Assembly: GCA_024449915.1 (NCBI GenBank)
Contig: JAMZAV010000297.1
Span: 496,001-560,000, forward strand
Direction: 5' to 3'
DNA length: 64,000 nucleotides
DNA from: Sweltsa coloradensis
Taxonomy: Eukaryota; Arthropoda; Insecta; Plecoptera; Chloroperlidae
Shown here: piece by piece, positions 11,886-24,374 of the stretch
Layout: every line of letters begins with the position of its first letter
Position numbering within the stretch: position 1 is the first letter of the stretch
Notes under the pieces: generated by a model
The model's input: only the letters and a program-made list of their open reading frames with translations
Database searches by the model: none
What the model was told of the DNA's origin: nothing
Program-made: the position numbers and the translations under genes

Positions 11886-14800
11886 TTTGCAATAACACAA
11901 AGTCATAACATATTCACTCTCAGAGTGTCAGACAGTTGTGGTTCGTCGAGACTGTATTGCTGTATAATAGAATACGTGTCGCATGACGACTCTAAAGTCT
12001 AGACTACGCGTAGATGTGAGATTGCAAGTACGTGAATGCTAGGTGGTACATTGCTGTGCTCGTAATTATAATCTAATTTACTCCACCATCTACGCAATAT
12101 AAATACACATTCATACTTGGTGAGTGAAACCTTTTTGTGAACAACACACAAGGTAGAACACAACTTTTTACTTGCTTTTCCTCATATTTATTGTGCAGAA
12201 CATCATATTTTGAAAAGTATCAGAACTATTGTACGCCTAACAAATGATTTGAATTAAATATTTAAAACAAAAACGATTACAATGTAACAAATAATAGTTG
12301 AAACACAAAGTATGATTGTTCAGATTTTTTTATTATTTCAAGTTACTTGTTACTTATTATGAAAAGAAAATGTCGATGTGTGTTCCCAGAAGTAATAATC
12401 TCATATGTTAGAAATATGATACGACTCACTCAAGCGATAAAATCTGACCACAAAAATGTTTGTTGTCTTTGTCGGTCGAAAGCTTGCAAAGATGATTTTG
12501 AAGCCGGAAGACCATCATTAAACCGTATACCACTCTTGATATTGAGTTAATAGAGGAAACTAATTTATTATTCATTAATTTATATAGACCAGTTTATTTA
12601 TTATAGCACACGCGTCATTTTCCATGCATTGAAGCTTAGAAAATGCGAGTTAACTAAACAGACATGCCATCACATAATTCATTATTCAATATTTAATTAA
12701 TTTCCCCGAATTCCGGATACAATATAATAAAGTGTTAATAATCGAGAGCGAACGAAGATTGATTGGTCGATCCCAATGTTTTCAAACCCTAGGTCACATT
12801 TAAATGACATCAATTATCAAACATTTTGCGACGTCATGTCAATACAGCGTACACGATCGGCGAGCATGTTTTAATCTCGAACATGAAACATAAATAGGCA
12901 GGGGCTACGTTCATTAATCGCGCGGCTTGACATGCGGGTTAACCGAACCATTGAATTCACGTCAATATGCCACAAGCGGCAAAACACTGGCTACAGTTAT
13001 ACGGGCTTAGTGTCTGGTGTGGTGAGAGACTGCGGTGGGGTTCGAACCCGGGTCTACAACGTGTTGGTCTCAACCACCCAGGAGGGTAGGTTGAATTATG
13101 ATTGGATTAAACGGCGTTGATATCAGATGTGAATTGATTGATTTATAATTTCTGGAGTGATTGTTAAAAATTTGATTATGTATCAGTACGTTGAGAATTA
13201 GTGATTGTTGCATCTCAAAGAGACTATTTTCAGTATACATTTGTATCTTATATTTTAAAACATAACATTCGTCTTAAAAGTTGCAAATTATTCAATAATC
13301 AATAAAACACTACATTTTAAATAAATTCCAAAGTTTAATAGTAATAAACAATAAAGTAAGAGCATGAAATTGTAATTGTATAGAATAATAAAAATGAATA
13401 AACGAGTTCATGACTTTTCAGATTCTTATGATTTAATTTGATTTGTCCGTACCCGGCACCTCCACCAACGACTTCAAAGCACCACAAGCTTTATTTGTGA
13501 GTTCTTCCCCGACAGTCTGTTGACTCAGTAGCTTCAGTCTTTATTTTGGATACTCCCGTACCTATACTCGTGCTTGTTATGGTATTATTCTGACAAGTAA
13601 GAAAGATAAAAGGACGAATAGCGTATGCGCCAACCTCATTTTGTCAACCGTATCCAAAGCACGACTCGAGCTTCTCTAAAATATATGTACTTCAATGACC
13701 TCGTCAAATACCAAGTAAATTAACTACCCTTGAGCTTGTAGTTATATTTTCTCGTAGCAGGGTTCACTTTTTACGAAGCAAAATTTGATCATATGTGGTT
13801 TATAAACTACTTCATGAAAAACGAATCTTAGCCTTGATTCGTCAGTTAAATATGAAATCAAAACAAGATGGACGATAAAAACAGAGGTAATGTTGATTTT
13901 GATGACGATGTTTCCACTAACATTTATGTAGGCTATATGTCATGCTCGGAATCGGTTCCCTCGGCACCAACCGTTATGACGTCATAACGTAGCAAGTGCT
14001 TAACTTCGATTACATCTCGTTCAAGACTGCACGTGGTAATAACATTTATATTGGTTCCCCGCACAGAGCCATTCCCTTTACAGGCAGTTTGTAACTTATT
14101 ATTTTAAGTAGATTGGCCTACACTGACGCAGATTCAAAACTGCATGGGTACCGAAAACATTTGGTTGAGTAAAATCAACAAATAAATTATTATACTATTT
14201 TGTGTTAACAAAAACGTTGGAGCTCAAGCATTAAAAGTGATATTCGGTAAATAACCGACATGTTTTTATAGTTCATTTGGTCCAGCTCTGTCTTCAGTCA
14301 AATAATGAAATTGGGCACCATAATACACCTCTTAGTTTTCTTTCAAATTATAGTCACAAGCTGTACATTTTTAGTCCGAGTCGCTTATTATCAACAGATT
14401 GTTAGTGAACATGTTTACCAACATACAGTTATTATATTTAGGAAGGCCTACTATGTACAAAACAAAATATAGCTGTCTGTTTTCCGTTTTATTCAATATC
14501 ACTCGAGCTTTCCCAAATAACAATATAAATGTAAACGTATAAAGGTATAAATTTAACTGAGTAGACAATACAATTTTTTGTTTGTCTTTCAGTAGCATCA
14601 AAGAGCGCAGGTAAAATTTAGTTTAAATTCTTCTTGCCAAGTCTGTGGTAACTGATAATGCAAATTAAAATCCACTCCAGCAGTTGAATAAGTAGAAACT
14701 AGAATTTGATATCAACTCAACCAAAAATTTATTTCTCTTGACAATCGGACTTTTACGATTTTATCGATTTTACAAACATTTCTGCGCTCTGTACCAACTA

Positions 14801-15079
14801 CATGGCTACTCCGATACTAATGAAATTTCCATGGAACTTTTATTACTTGTAACCTTAGACGAACCTGTAACGATTCCGAGTAAATATCGCGATCGAGAAT
14901 CGAACGATTGCGTTGTTAAAGCGAATACTAAAATCATTAGTTGGAAATTTGCAATTTATTGATTGGATGATACATCCATAGAGATTAACACAATATTGGC
15001 ATTAATTTAAAAATTATTAATTAAAATAATGCTTAAATGAAACGAAATGAAAAAGGATATGAAATGGACAGCTATTTTA
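11886..15079. other. No supported gene
   Basis: Only the possible tRNA-like head at 13030-13090 stands out. The rest is AT-rich with chance frames. Confidence 0.4.
13030..13090 (-). mobile_element. Possible tRNA-like SINE head
   Basis: On the minus strand GGTGGTTGAGACC is followed by CCCGGGTTCGAACCCC, resembling A-box-like and B-box sequence with a plausible T arm. A full cloverleaf is not evident and no second copy is in the window. Confidence 0.3.
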
Positions 15080-15131
15080 AAATGCTCATCCATCAACGAG
15101 GCTTTATAAAGCGTTCTCTAAGTGGCATTGT
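15080..15131 (+). mobile_element. Solo 3' fragment of a family B Helentron-like element
   Basis: GCTCATCCATCAACGAGG followed by AAAGCGTTCTCTAAG resembles the 3' ends of 46614-47187 and 51785-52395. No 5' part is nearby. Confidence 0.4.
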
Positions 15132-16157
15132 TCTGATCATAAAGAGCTAGTAGAAGAGTATATGATAAAATGCATTACGATTGATATTAAATTTAAGAAC
15201 AATACTAATATTTGATTGGGTATAGTCAGTTCATACATATTTATGAAATTGATCAGTTAATCTATTTCGAATGTTTCCCGCCTCTGCAGATTCTTATCGA
15301 ATCTCACAAAGTTTATTCTCGCATAGGAGCGTTATTCTTTCACGCTATTATTGGATTATCCGGACATGTAATTATCTGGTCCAATAGTTCTCTTGTTTGT
15401 GATTCCATTCCACCGGCCTAATTGAGACACCCTATAAATGTATTACCTCCCTCGTTCCACCTCCCATCCTCCTTATCTTCCCTCCTTCCTCCTCCTCCTT
15501 CGCCGCGCTCTCTCGGGCGACGTGGAAGATTTATCCTGAGACAATATCGCATCAGGGGGGAGGGGGAGAAAACCACCCCACCCACAAAAACCCCCGCCAT
15601 AAAACTATCCGTGATAATCTCAGGGGCTAAGCTTCTTGTCACTGGAGGGCCCAACTGCCGAGGAATATTAACACCCATCTACTACCTTAGACTTCCAGGT
15701 TTATGTTAATAAACAGGAAACGACCCCAAAAAACGAATATCGTTATTTGGGTACGATAATTGACTGTTAAAGTGACTATATCTATTTCCAATTTACTGAA
15801 ATTCTGATAATTATCTTGAGAACAACACCAAGCTATAGAGCAATGTAGAACACTATGCCACCGACATGGACCATCCCTCTTCTACCCAACCGTAATCAAG
15901 ATGAAAAATGTGGTTTAATCATTTTCAATTTTTAATATTGAGCAATCGAAAAATGTATTAAAAACTAATATTTAGCGTCTCGGGTAAGGTAGATGTGATA
16001 AATTGATATAGAAAGCAAGATTGATACAGTCTGATTATCTAAGGCCTCAGTATGAATGAGAATCGTGAGAATAAGCACCCTGGCGAAATATGGATTGAAT
16101 GAAAGATCAAATTCTAGATAATTGTACAGGGTTGTAAACGACAATCTTCAAAATTAA
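15132..16157. other. No supported gene
   Basis: Dominated by the pyrimidine-rich and G-rich tracts near 15447-15567. Nothing else is recognisable. Confidence 0.4.
15447..15512. repeat. Polypyrimidine tract
   Basis: A C/T-only-like stretch (CCTCC, CTTCC, CTCCTCC units) is followed by a G-rich block at 15554-15567. It produces overlapping ORFs on both strands that look like composition artefacts. Confidence 0.5.
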
Positions 16158-16803
16158 CTAGGAAAACGCTCAGTTGGACGCGTTGTTGAGCGAGCACCGG
16201 TACGTGCAACACGACCCGAGTAAGACATTCCCATAATGTTACATACCAATAAGTCTTTAAGGTCTTGACCGATTTAGCTGAAAATTTGAAAAATAGGAGA
16301 GAATGGATAAAATCCACCGCCATCTAGAAGACCTTGACATCATTTCCTTGTTAAACTCTTTGGTTACAAATAATACACTGCTTCCTCGATAGTGTTTTGA
16401 TTACTTCTAGGTGGCAGTGCATAGTGACCTGAAACCACGTGCGCCGTTGCCATGGTAACGGGACTTTGTTATAATGTAATTTCCGACTACACTACTTATC
16501 GGATCAAAAAAAAATAACATATTCGTGATCGGACGGACATTCTAAATGATTTGGCCACCTCAGATTTTGTCTCCGTTAAAGTTTGAAAAAAAACTTTCAA
16601 TTAACTTTAATGTAACTTTTTAACTTTTTGAACGATTTTGCCACAAAACTATACAGCAACCCGCCTAGGTGGTATGTACATGTGTGCAAAATTTCAGGTC
16701 GATCAGAGAAACGGTGCGACCTGTATCGAAGCAGTAACAGAAAAAAAAAAAAACAGACATTCGAGCCATAAGAGTCAGTGGAGACGCTCGCTTCGCTCGC
16801 TCA
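16158..16803 (-). mobile_element. Helentron-like non-autonomous element, family A, copy 2
   Basis: The inverted counterpart of 370-1089. The minus strand runs from GAGCGAGCGAAGCGAGCG to the CGCTCA/TGAGCG hairpin and CTAG followed by T. Internal similarity covers most of the length, including the CCATGGTAACG and GATGGCGGTGGATTTTATCC regions. Non-coding. Confidence 0.65.
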
Positions 16804-19042
16804 ATTAGGGTGTGAAGGAATTATTGCCTACAACAGACGATGAGTCCAAGCCAACTTGAATGTCATAACTTTGAAGGGAGAAAGATGGAGGTGCGGGGCA
16901 GCGAGGTCATAACGATCGTTAGCCGTAAGAGTAGTTTCATTGTTATATTGTTGGTTGATATTGACATTTTGTACATCAATCCTAAATATAATTTGGTGAT
17001 ACTTATGGCAAAATAAAACGGAAGTGAAAGCACAGGAAAATCAGGAGCTCACCCGTCAACACGACAGTTTCTCAACTAAGACAACACGTGTCATTCACTC
17101 GGATTACCAAAGTCGAGGACCAATCATGGTAATCCTCATTCAATACCACGTGGTTCCAACCAATATCAGATGGCTATTAGTTTTGTGGGTCTGTCTAAAT
17201 GAATGCAATGTGTCACCCCGAGGCTTAGAACACACTCATGTCTTCGTATTTCACTCATTATTCCAGATTAGGTGACGAGGACCTCCTGCTTAGGACCAAG
17301 GTGCTGATTGGGACATCCTAGCGAAGATAGTAAGCCTAGTACAACTGTTCAAGTGACATCATTCAAAGTTTTGCACAGCAGCTGTGAAGTTAGTGTTATT
17401 TGCTAAAATTTGTCAAACCGTTGCTTGAACTTAAGCACACTAAGAATAGAGATTACAATACTATTGATTTCATTTCTAGAACTGAAACGAAGTTCAATAA
17501 TAATGAATTAGCTTTTGTTAAGAGACTTAGTTATTGGAAATTATTGAAAATGCCAAAAGAAAGAGTGTATTTTTGTACCACGATGACTGAAAATCGGATT
17601 TACTTCAGCTTGTTAAAAACGATTCTTGACATGAGTAAGCTACCAAGACGTAACTCCCCAAAATACGACATATCTTGACTAGTTGGTCTGATTGAGCTCA
17701 AAGAATAAGGCAGTGAAACGTGCACCCAATTGATTAAAAACATTGAGATATTATTTGGCATCTGAACGTGAGAGCGTGTAATTTCATAACTTGTAAACAA
17801 CACTGTTATTGTTTATGTTCGAATATTCATTTCGATTATTCTACGTCTAATACTTTGTATACCCTAAAAGATTGTGAAATGGGCAATACATTGATATTGG
17901 TTTCGTGTTATGATTGAAAGTTGGCCTGAGGGGGCATTAATATTGTTGTATGGCAAATGTGATATTCTGTTAAAACACATTTACGACATTAGGTAGTCGG
18001 CATTCAAGCATTATTGGTATTTTCGCCTTTTCCCGAAGTATTTTTAGTATTTCGTTTTCAGAACAAGTGTTGTACAAATCTGCACTATTGTAACTTAAAA
18101 ACAGTAATTTGTTACAGGATTGTCTTCTTCACCCCAAGGCATAAGTACGAAAAGTACACCCAATCCATCACCTACCCGCACTTGTAATGCAAACTAGTTT
18201 TTCAAAGTGAATTTTGAGATTACCTTTAACTAGATGTCAGTGTTGGCCTATAAACGCAGAATTCGATTGTGTGGCACATCTAGTGTGAAAGACTAACCCT
18301 TAAAAGACACGTTTTCGGCATTGACTGTACGAAAATGTTAAATCTATACGAAAGAACGAACTGTTCGAAATTCGAATATGTTAGCGATTTATTAGCACAG
18401 TATTTCCCGTTATTCGCGCTGGGCCGGAAACGCGCTGGTCAGCAACGCGGCCTGGTGGGGGTTTATTGTACCCAGGCCTGGCCGGCCAGATGTCATAGGT
18501 GGTCCAGGGACTTTATGTAACCGACGTCCCTGCCGCGTCGTAAACTGCGAAGATCCTGCAATCGAAAATCAAATTTAAAAATCGTTCTTATTTATTGTTT
18601 GATATTGTACAATAGGATCTCATAACATCCTTGCTCGCAGAAAAAGTATCAGTAAAACTCACCGGGAATGGAGCGTATCTAGATACATCCCGGCGACATA
18701 TACTCAAAGAAAGACCTTGCTATTGTTTAGGAGGCCATAAAATGCAAATCATTATAATTTTTCCTGTAGAGTCGTGTGTCTATTCACTTCCCGGCCAATT
18801 TATTGTAAAATATCTGAGACAGCTGTGGAGATATTTCTTTGCTCTTTACCGATCATCATAATAATATTCGTTCTAAGTGGTGTTTTGAAATTGAAGATGT
18901 CGCTTCGTTTGCCTTGCTCACAGCGCTCATCCAATATTGTTGGTGCACGTTTACATGAGCACATTTTCGCATAATCATTATTAGATTTTAAGTCACTAAT
19001 TAAACACATTTCAAATTCGTCCCATTTAGTTCGATATCTAAA
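16804..19042. other. No supported gene
   Basis: A G+C-richer patch at 18410-18545 lacks a convincing frame. The 92-codon frame at 17400-17678 has no family signal. Confidence 0.4.
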
Positions 19043-19616
19043 CTAGGAAAACGCTCAGTTAGACGCGTTGTTGAGCGAGCACCGGTACGTGCAACATGAC
19101 CCGAGTACGACATTCCCATAAGGCCCACCACACAGTGTAGGCCTAACTGGATATTGACATTGTACACTCACACTGTATACTATTCCAACATCTTTGCATT
19201 GTACTAATTTACGTCATGCCTTCTAAAGTGTATCTTTGTATCTTCACTGCCTCCTTCATTTTTTAGCATCATTTTTCGAATTATGATTACCAATAAGTCT
19301 TTAACGTCTTGACCGATTAAGCTGAAAATTTGAAAAAAAGGAGAGAATGGTGTACTTATTGACCCTGCAAAATTTCATAACGATCGGAACATTTTTATTT
19401 TTTTATTTTTTTATTTTTTATTTTTTATTTTTTATGACCAACGATCGGATTTTGTTCAAAAACTATACAGCAACCCGCCTAGGTGGTATGTACATGTGTG
19501 AAAAATTTCAGGTCGATCAGAGAAACGGTGCGACCTGTATCGAAGCAGTAACAGGAAAAAAAAAGCAGACATTCGAGCCATAAGAGTCAAGTGGAGACGC
19601 TCGCTTCGCTCGCTCA
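19043..19616 (-). mobile_element. Helentron-like element, family A, copy 3, rearranged
   Basis: Both ends match copy 2. Internally it differs: about 165 bp of unrelated sequence (19122-19288) interrupts the 3' part, the middle block of copy 2 is absent, and a TTTTTTA-rich tract (19389-19434) is present. Termini conserved with a variable interior is common among non-autonomous elements. Confidence 0.6.
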
Positions 19617-20298
19617 AAAACAGGCTGGAAACGATTCATTAGTGTTGATTTACCGTTGTGATAACAAATTGCAATTATGTATCACTTAAACGAATACACT
19701 CACATGACTGTTACATAGCCTACGAGTTTCATCCCATGAGTTATATTGTGATTGAAAATACAAGATGGTGAATTTATTCCACCACTTGTTTGCGCGTGTG
19801 ACTGAGTGAAATATCTGCCCCGCCCCTCTTAGTTCGCACGATTCCCGCCAGTTCACCGACTAACCCGTGAGAAGTTGGTAATGAAATCGCGCAGATCATC
19901 ATAGTTTGGTATAGTTTCTCCGAGATGGGTTTGATCATTGGGCGGTCGGTTGAGTCTAGAGCTTGTCGGATAATTTCCCGATGTATTTGCATTCAATGCA
20001 CGACCGTGGACGTTTATCATGTTGGCTCTCCTTGTTTCAATCTCGTTCTTTGTATTCGGTGGTTGTGTTGGCCATTCCGGACCGGACTAGGGGCAGTTGG
20101 ACTCTTAGCTGTTATATCACTCTAAGTATTATTATGGCGAGGGCACAAACATACACTGACGTACACGCAAACATATTTCCTTACTCTTCATAGTTTTTTC
20201 CGGATCATTTTATCGGTACTGATTCAAAGATTACAAGTAACAAATCTCACAGGTCTATCTTCTTATCTACTACCTCTCCTACGTATTTGAGAACCTTA
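19617..20298. other. No supported gene
   Basis: Overlapping 66-76 codon frames on both strands near 19774-20193 show no domain features. Confidence 0.4.
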
Positions 20299-20306
20299 AT
20301 GATCAC

Positions 20307-20586
20307 TAGAGGTACGTGAAAATAGCGTTTTGTGAATAGATGCTACAAAGCGCTATATTTTCACATAAAACTAAGGTTTTCAAGTCCTATTTTATTTTAT
20401 TTTCCACAGTATGAAAAATTTGTTTGTACACATCTTTATTCATTTGATATTAATTCAACCTTGATGACCAAATTAAAAATTAAAAATCTGAAAAAAGTTC
20501 ATACACAAGGTTTTGAAATTAGCCAAACAATATGCTACAAAACGCTATAAAATGACACTTGAAAATGCTGTATACACGCACCTCTA
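20307..20586. mobile_element. hAT-type MITE, 280 bp, with 8-bp target duplication
   Basis: Terminal inverted repeats TAGAGGTACGTG and CACGCACCTCTA are flanked by direct copies of ATGATCAC (20299-20306 and 20587-20594). Eight-base duplications and a TAGAGGTG-like terminus are characteristic of hAT transposons. Subterminal sequences (AAAATAGCG, AAAACGCTAT) are partly inverted. No transposase. Confidence 0.75.
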
Positions 20587-20594
20587 ATGATCAC

Positions 20595-21654
20595 ACATTA
20601 TTCCAATGGGTTCCAAATATGTAAATATAATATAATGAGTACGATTAATAATAAAATAAACAATCGTATTGGTCCATTATGTCCAAGATAAAGTGAGAAT
20701 GGGAAAAATGCGGAAATATATCCCTGTTTCGGACTATTTGAGGCCTATTATCAACTTTTCAACATTTAGATACCTCCAAAAAACTTAATTAAGAACAGGC
20801 TTATCAAAACCTGTCCGCTTCGCATAGAGTTTTCTGGCTGCCAACACCGTTGAACATGACTGACTGGCTGGTTTAACCCCCACCCTCCAGACATTGCTAC
20901 GATGTTGAGACGTTTCCACTGGCCAGGAAATTGCTATCAGTGAAAAAAAGCGATTCGACTGAGAGGTGTTTATACACGGGAAACATTGAAAAGAGCCAAT
21001 CTGTCACCATCAATCAATCAATCTGCCAAGAAATAAATAACATTGAATAAAGATGTCGTATTCTCGAGACAACAACAAACTTCGCTCCTATTTCGCTCTT
21101 GCTTGGTGTATTCCGCACAGACAGCCTTATATAAATGGAAATTTTACAGTTTTATTATCAAGTAGAATTTTGAATGATTGCCAATCAATGTCGTGGTTTA
21201 ATTTGGCTTATAAAAATAGAAAATAAAAGTGTTTTGTTTGTTTTGGTTGTGTGTGCTGGTTGTGGGCGATGAACCCCCTAAAACATTTTCAGTTGAATAT
21301 GTGAGGCAGGTTGTACCCTCATCACTAAATTTTTAACCAATCAATGGAAACTTTTAATTCAAAAATATATAAATTCAAAACTTTGGCTAAATTCACTCAC
21401 TCAATTAAAATGGGACATTTCAGTCGCGTTACATTTCCTTCCTTTACCTTGTCAACTCAAAATTGTATATTTTGTTTAGGAAAGTGCTTTAAAGTTATAA
21501 ATTAGGGGCCTATAATTTTGAAAACAATTAGTGGAACGAGGGAGCTACAACCGAAATGCTATTTTGCATGGTTCTTACTATACCAATGAAGCGTACTTTG
21601 AGAATGTGACGTTGACCAAATATTTTGCTGTTAACATAATAATCATTCATATTA
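20595..21654. other. No supported gene
   Basis: AT-rich, with short A/T tracts. I see no gene or repeat. Confidence 0.4.
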
Positions 21655-21955
21655 AATAGAGAAGGTATGGGACACGTGCGACTGTCCGCTTGTTTCCTCC
21701 ACCATATGCTGCGTCCTCCCTGGTCGCGGATGACAGTGCAGTGACTTCCGCCCCGTGTTGGCTTGGAACGAGTAGTAGTTCCCCACTGCATCTTCCTGCA
21801 CACATAAAAGTGTTCGCAGGAATCTAAAATTTGATTTATAAGACCAAAGGGTCTCGGGGCGGCTAAGAAGAAGAAGGCTCCGTGACTCGCCGGCAGGTGG
21901 GGGGCGCATCGATTCCCGCCATCCGCCATCTTGAAACACGCCGCCACGTCATTAG
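21655..21955 (-). promoter_or_regulatory. G+C/CpG-rich patch with YY1-like motif, possible promoter or first exon
   Basis: This ~300-bp patch is clearly richer in G+C and CpG than its surroundings. On the minus strand it contains CAAGATGGCGGATGG, similar to the YY1 site found at many housekeeping promoters, and TGACGTGG just upstream. A 139-codon frame crosses it but has no recognisable domain. It might be the 5' end of a host gene on the minus strand. Evidence is thin. Confidence 0.25.
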
Positions 21956-24370
21956 GGGTATGTTCTTTGCTGTTACCTAGAGGTTTTCACTCTGGAGCAC
22001 ACGTAGCCTTCTAAATCCTTCAGAAACCAAATCGTTCCAATTATCGTCATGGCGGTGAACATTTTCTGTGACAGATTTAAACGGGAAGTCAGACGAAAAA
22101 CCACTAGAAGATCGTGAGGGATTGAGCTATCTTTGCACGTAAAGAAATAAAAGATTTCCGAGAATATATACCTGGTATCAGTTTTAAAATGCACCCGAGT
22201 TGGAAGATGGCGCAAAATCTTTCTCATTTGCTTGGATTATTTGCATATTCTATACCGCAAAAGCAACACGTCTGAGACAGTATTCTCTCTACATCTTGTT
22301 AGATCGCTTTAGGCCGAATGTCAGTCTTCTACTTCGTGCTTCACAGAACATAGAACCAAAGAATACAAGGAATTGTTAAAAGTATACATATACAATAATA
22401 ATAATAATAATAATAATTTACAAAATGGACATTGACAACTGTTATTTTAATCATGTATCTAATATCATACTTATTTAATATGTTATTTAATATGTTACTT
22501 AGAGAATTATTATATATTTTGTTAAATGTAAACGGAACTACATGTATTTTGTTCTTACTGTAAATAATGCAAAACAAATAGGTTGCTAGTTTGTCCCGCA
22601 ATTAGGTTAAGTACATCGTTGTTGAGTGTTGTTATATTATGACTAGAAAAGTTTAACAAAGTTATTACAAAGTTATACATTTGCGATGCTGACGTCATCA
22701 ACAAGTGAAACATAACCAACCAGATGGCCCCAAAATTACAATTTCGGAATCGTAGAGGCAATCTTAAGTAAGGAATACACTACTGACTCAAGCTCCTCGT
22801 AGCATATAATTTCATTGTTTTTAAATAAATTACATTCTTATGTATGATTGGCCAGTGGGATATTTGGGATTGGTTGTAAAATTGTTGCCAAGTATTCAAA
22901 ATATAAGAAGATCAATCGTAGCTACTCACTGGACTCTCAACGAAACTATTATTATATTTTCTATGATTATATTTTGATTCCCGAACTTAGCTGTGTTTGA
23001 AACAATGCAAATTGTCTTCACAATAATATATGAAGTGGTTTTGTGAACGCATACACGTAATCCCTAGCCAACCAACCAACTTCTCTTATTGCAAAACCTT
23101 AATCCCTAGAACTTTGTGTAAAGCCGGCTTCATACCAATTTAATTGTTGGAAATAGTTTTCACTTGGCAGCATTGTACACTAATAACTTGTCTGGTTGCA
23201 TTGCTTTGACGGCTCTCAATTTACTCTCATTTCAATATTATTTAATATAAATGTATTTTCACTTTGAACATAACGTGGGCGTGTCACTTCTCACGATAAA
23301 AACCGAACATGACCTCAGATTGACACGTTCATATCATCGACAATAATCTTCATCAAATGATACAGAAAGTTTGACGGAGTTTAGCCTCGAAATGGAAAAT
23401 TTCTATGTACTCTGCACCTCCACCAAGGAGATTGAACGTTGAAACGAACGTTACATTGAATATTAATGGTACGCTTCGCTTCCTGTACTCTGGTTGTAAA
23501 CATACCCATAATCCACACACCAAGTGAATCACTTATTATTAAAAGGCCATAAGTCCAAAAACACAGTTCTGAGATAATCAAGTAAATGTTCTTTATAATT
23601 CACCTTATTATTTTAGGCTCAAATTTACTTTTGTGTCCAGTAAAGGTATGGAATAGCTTTATTACGTTGAAAACAGAAATTTAAAAATCACAACGTGTCG
23701 GCGGGAAATGAATTTTAAATGTCGTGGACTTACGCCCTTTCAAAACTAAACGAAATATTCCAATGTTAAAACATGGAGATACACTTCTGCCCTTTCAAAG
23801 CAAAACGATGCGTCTATTTCTCCGCTACAATCATACATAGCTAACTCAAACCCCATAATTTTGGACTTACGCACTTTCAATAATAAATGATTCAAGTGTT
23901 CGTTGTTGCTGCGGAGCCGTTTGATATTGGAGTCTCTACGGCTATCTATCGTTACACTAATTATTTACGTTTTAAAATTTTCAGTAACATGATTGATTTC
24001 TATTAAATAAATAGATTTCAAGGTTCAACAAAACCAACAACCTCATATAGGTACGGTACCTATTCAATATTAAACTTTAAAAAAATCGTATTTAGATAAC
24101 CCACTCGTTCACAGAATTGATTTTCAGTCTTACTGTCTTAACTCTCACTTGTCAAGTCAAACATGGTTCAAAATACATGTCGCTTGAGAATGTAGATTAA
24201 CATAAATAGTAATTTTCGTTTACTGAAAGTAGCCACTTGTCCTGAAAAAATCGATTCGTCAACACATCCCCAATTGCACATGATTTTTTTAGCCTGTTTG
24301 TTATCAAATTTTAAAACATTGATTGCACACAAGTTTTTAAGTTGTCGTAATTCGTTATTTGTGGTTGGTT
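21956..24370. other. No supported gene
   Basis: Contains the AAT microsatellite at 22394. Short minus-strand frames between 21973 and 23581 have no recognisable content. Confidence 0.4.
22394..22416. repeat. (AAT)n microsatellite
   Basis: Seven or more tandem AAT triplets. Confidence 0.8.
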
Positions 24371-24374
24371 ATAT
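24371..24374. repeat. Target-site duplication, left copy (ATAT)
   Basis: ATAT immediately abuts the TG of the LTR and matches 42590-42593 on the far side. Four-base duplications are usual for gypsy-type integrases. The surrounding sequence is AT-rich, so a chance match is possible but unlikely at the exact boundary. Confidence 0.8.

Noticed and set aside
15418..15709. Overlapping 86- and 95-codon frames
   Set aside because: Driven by pyrimidine- and G-rich simple sequence on both strands.
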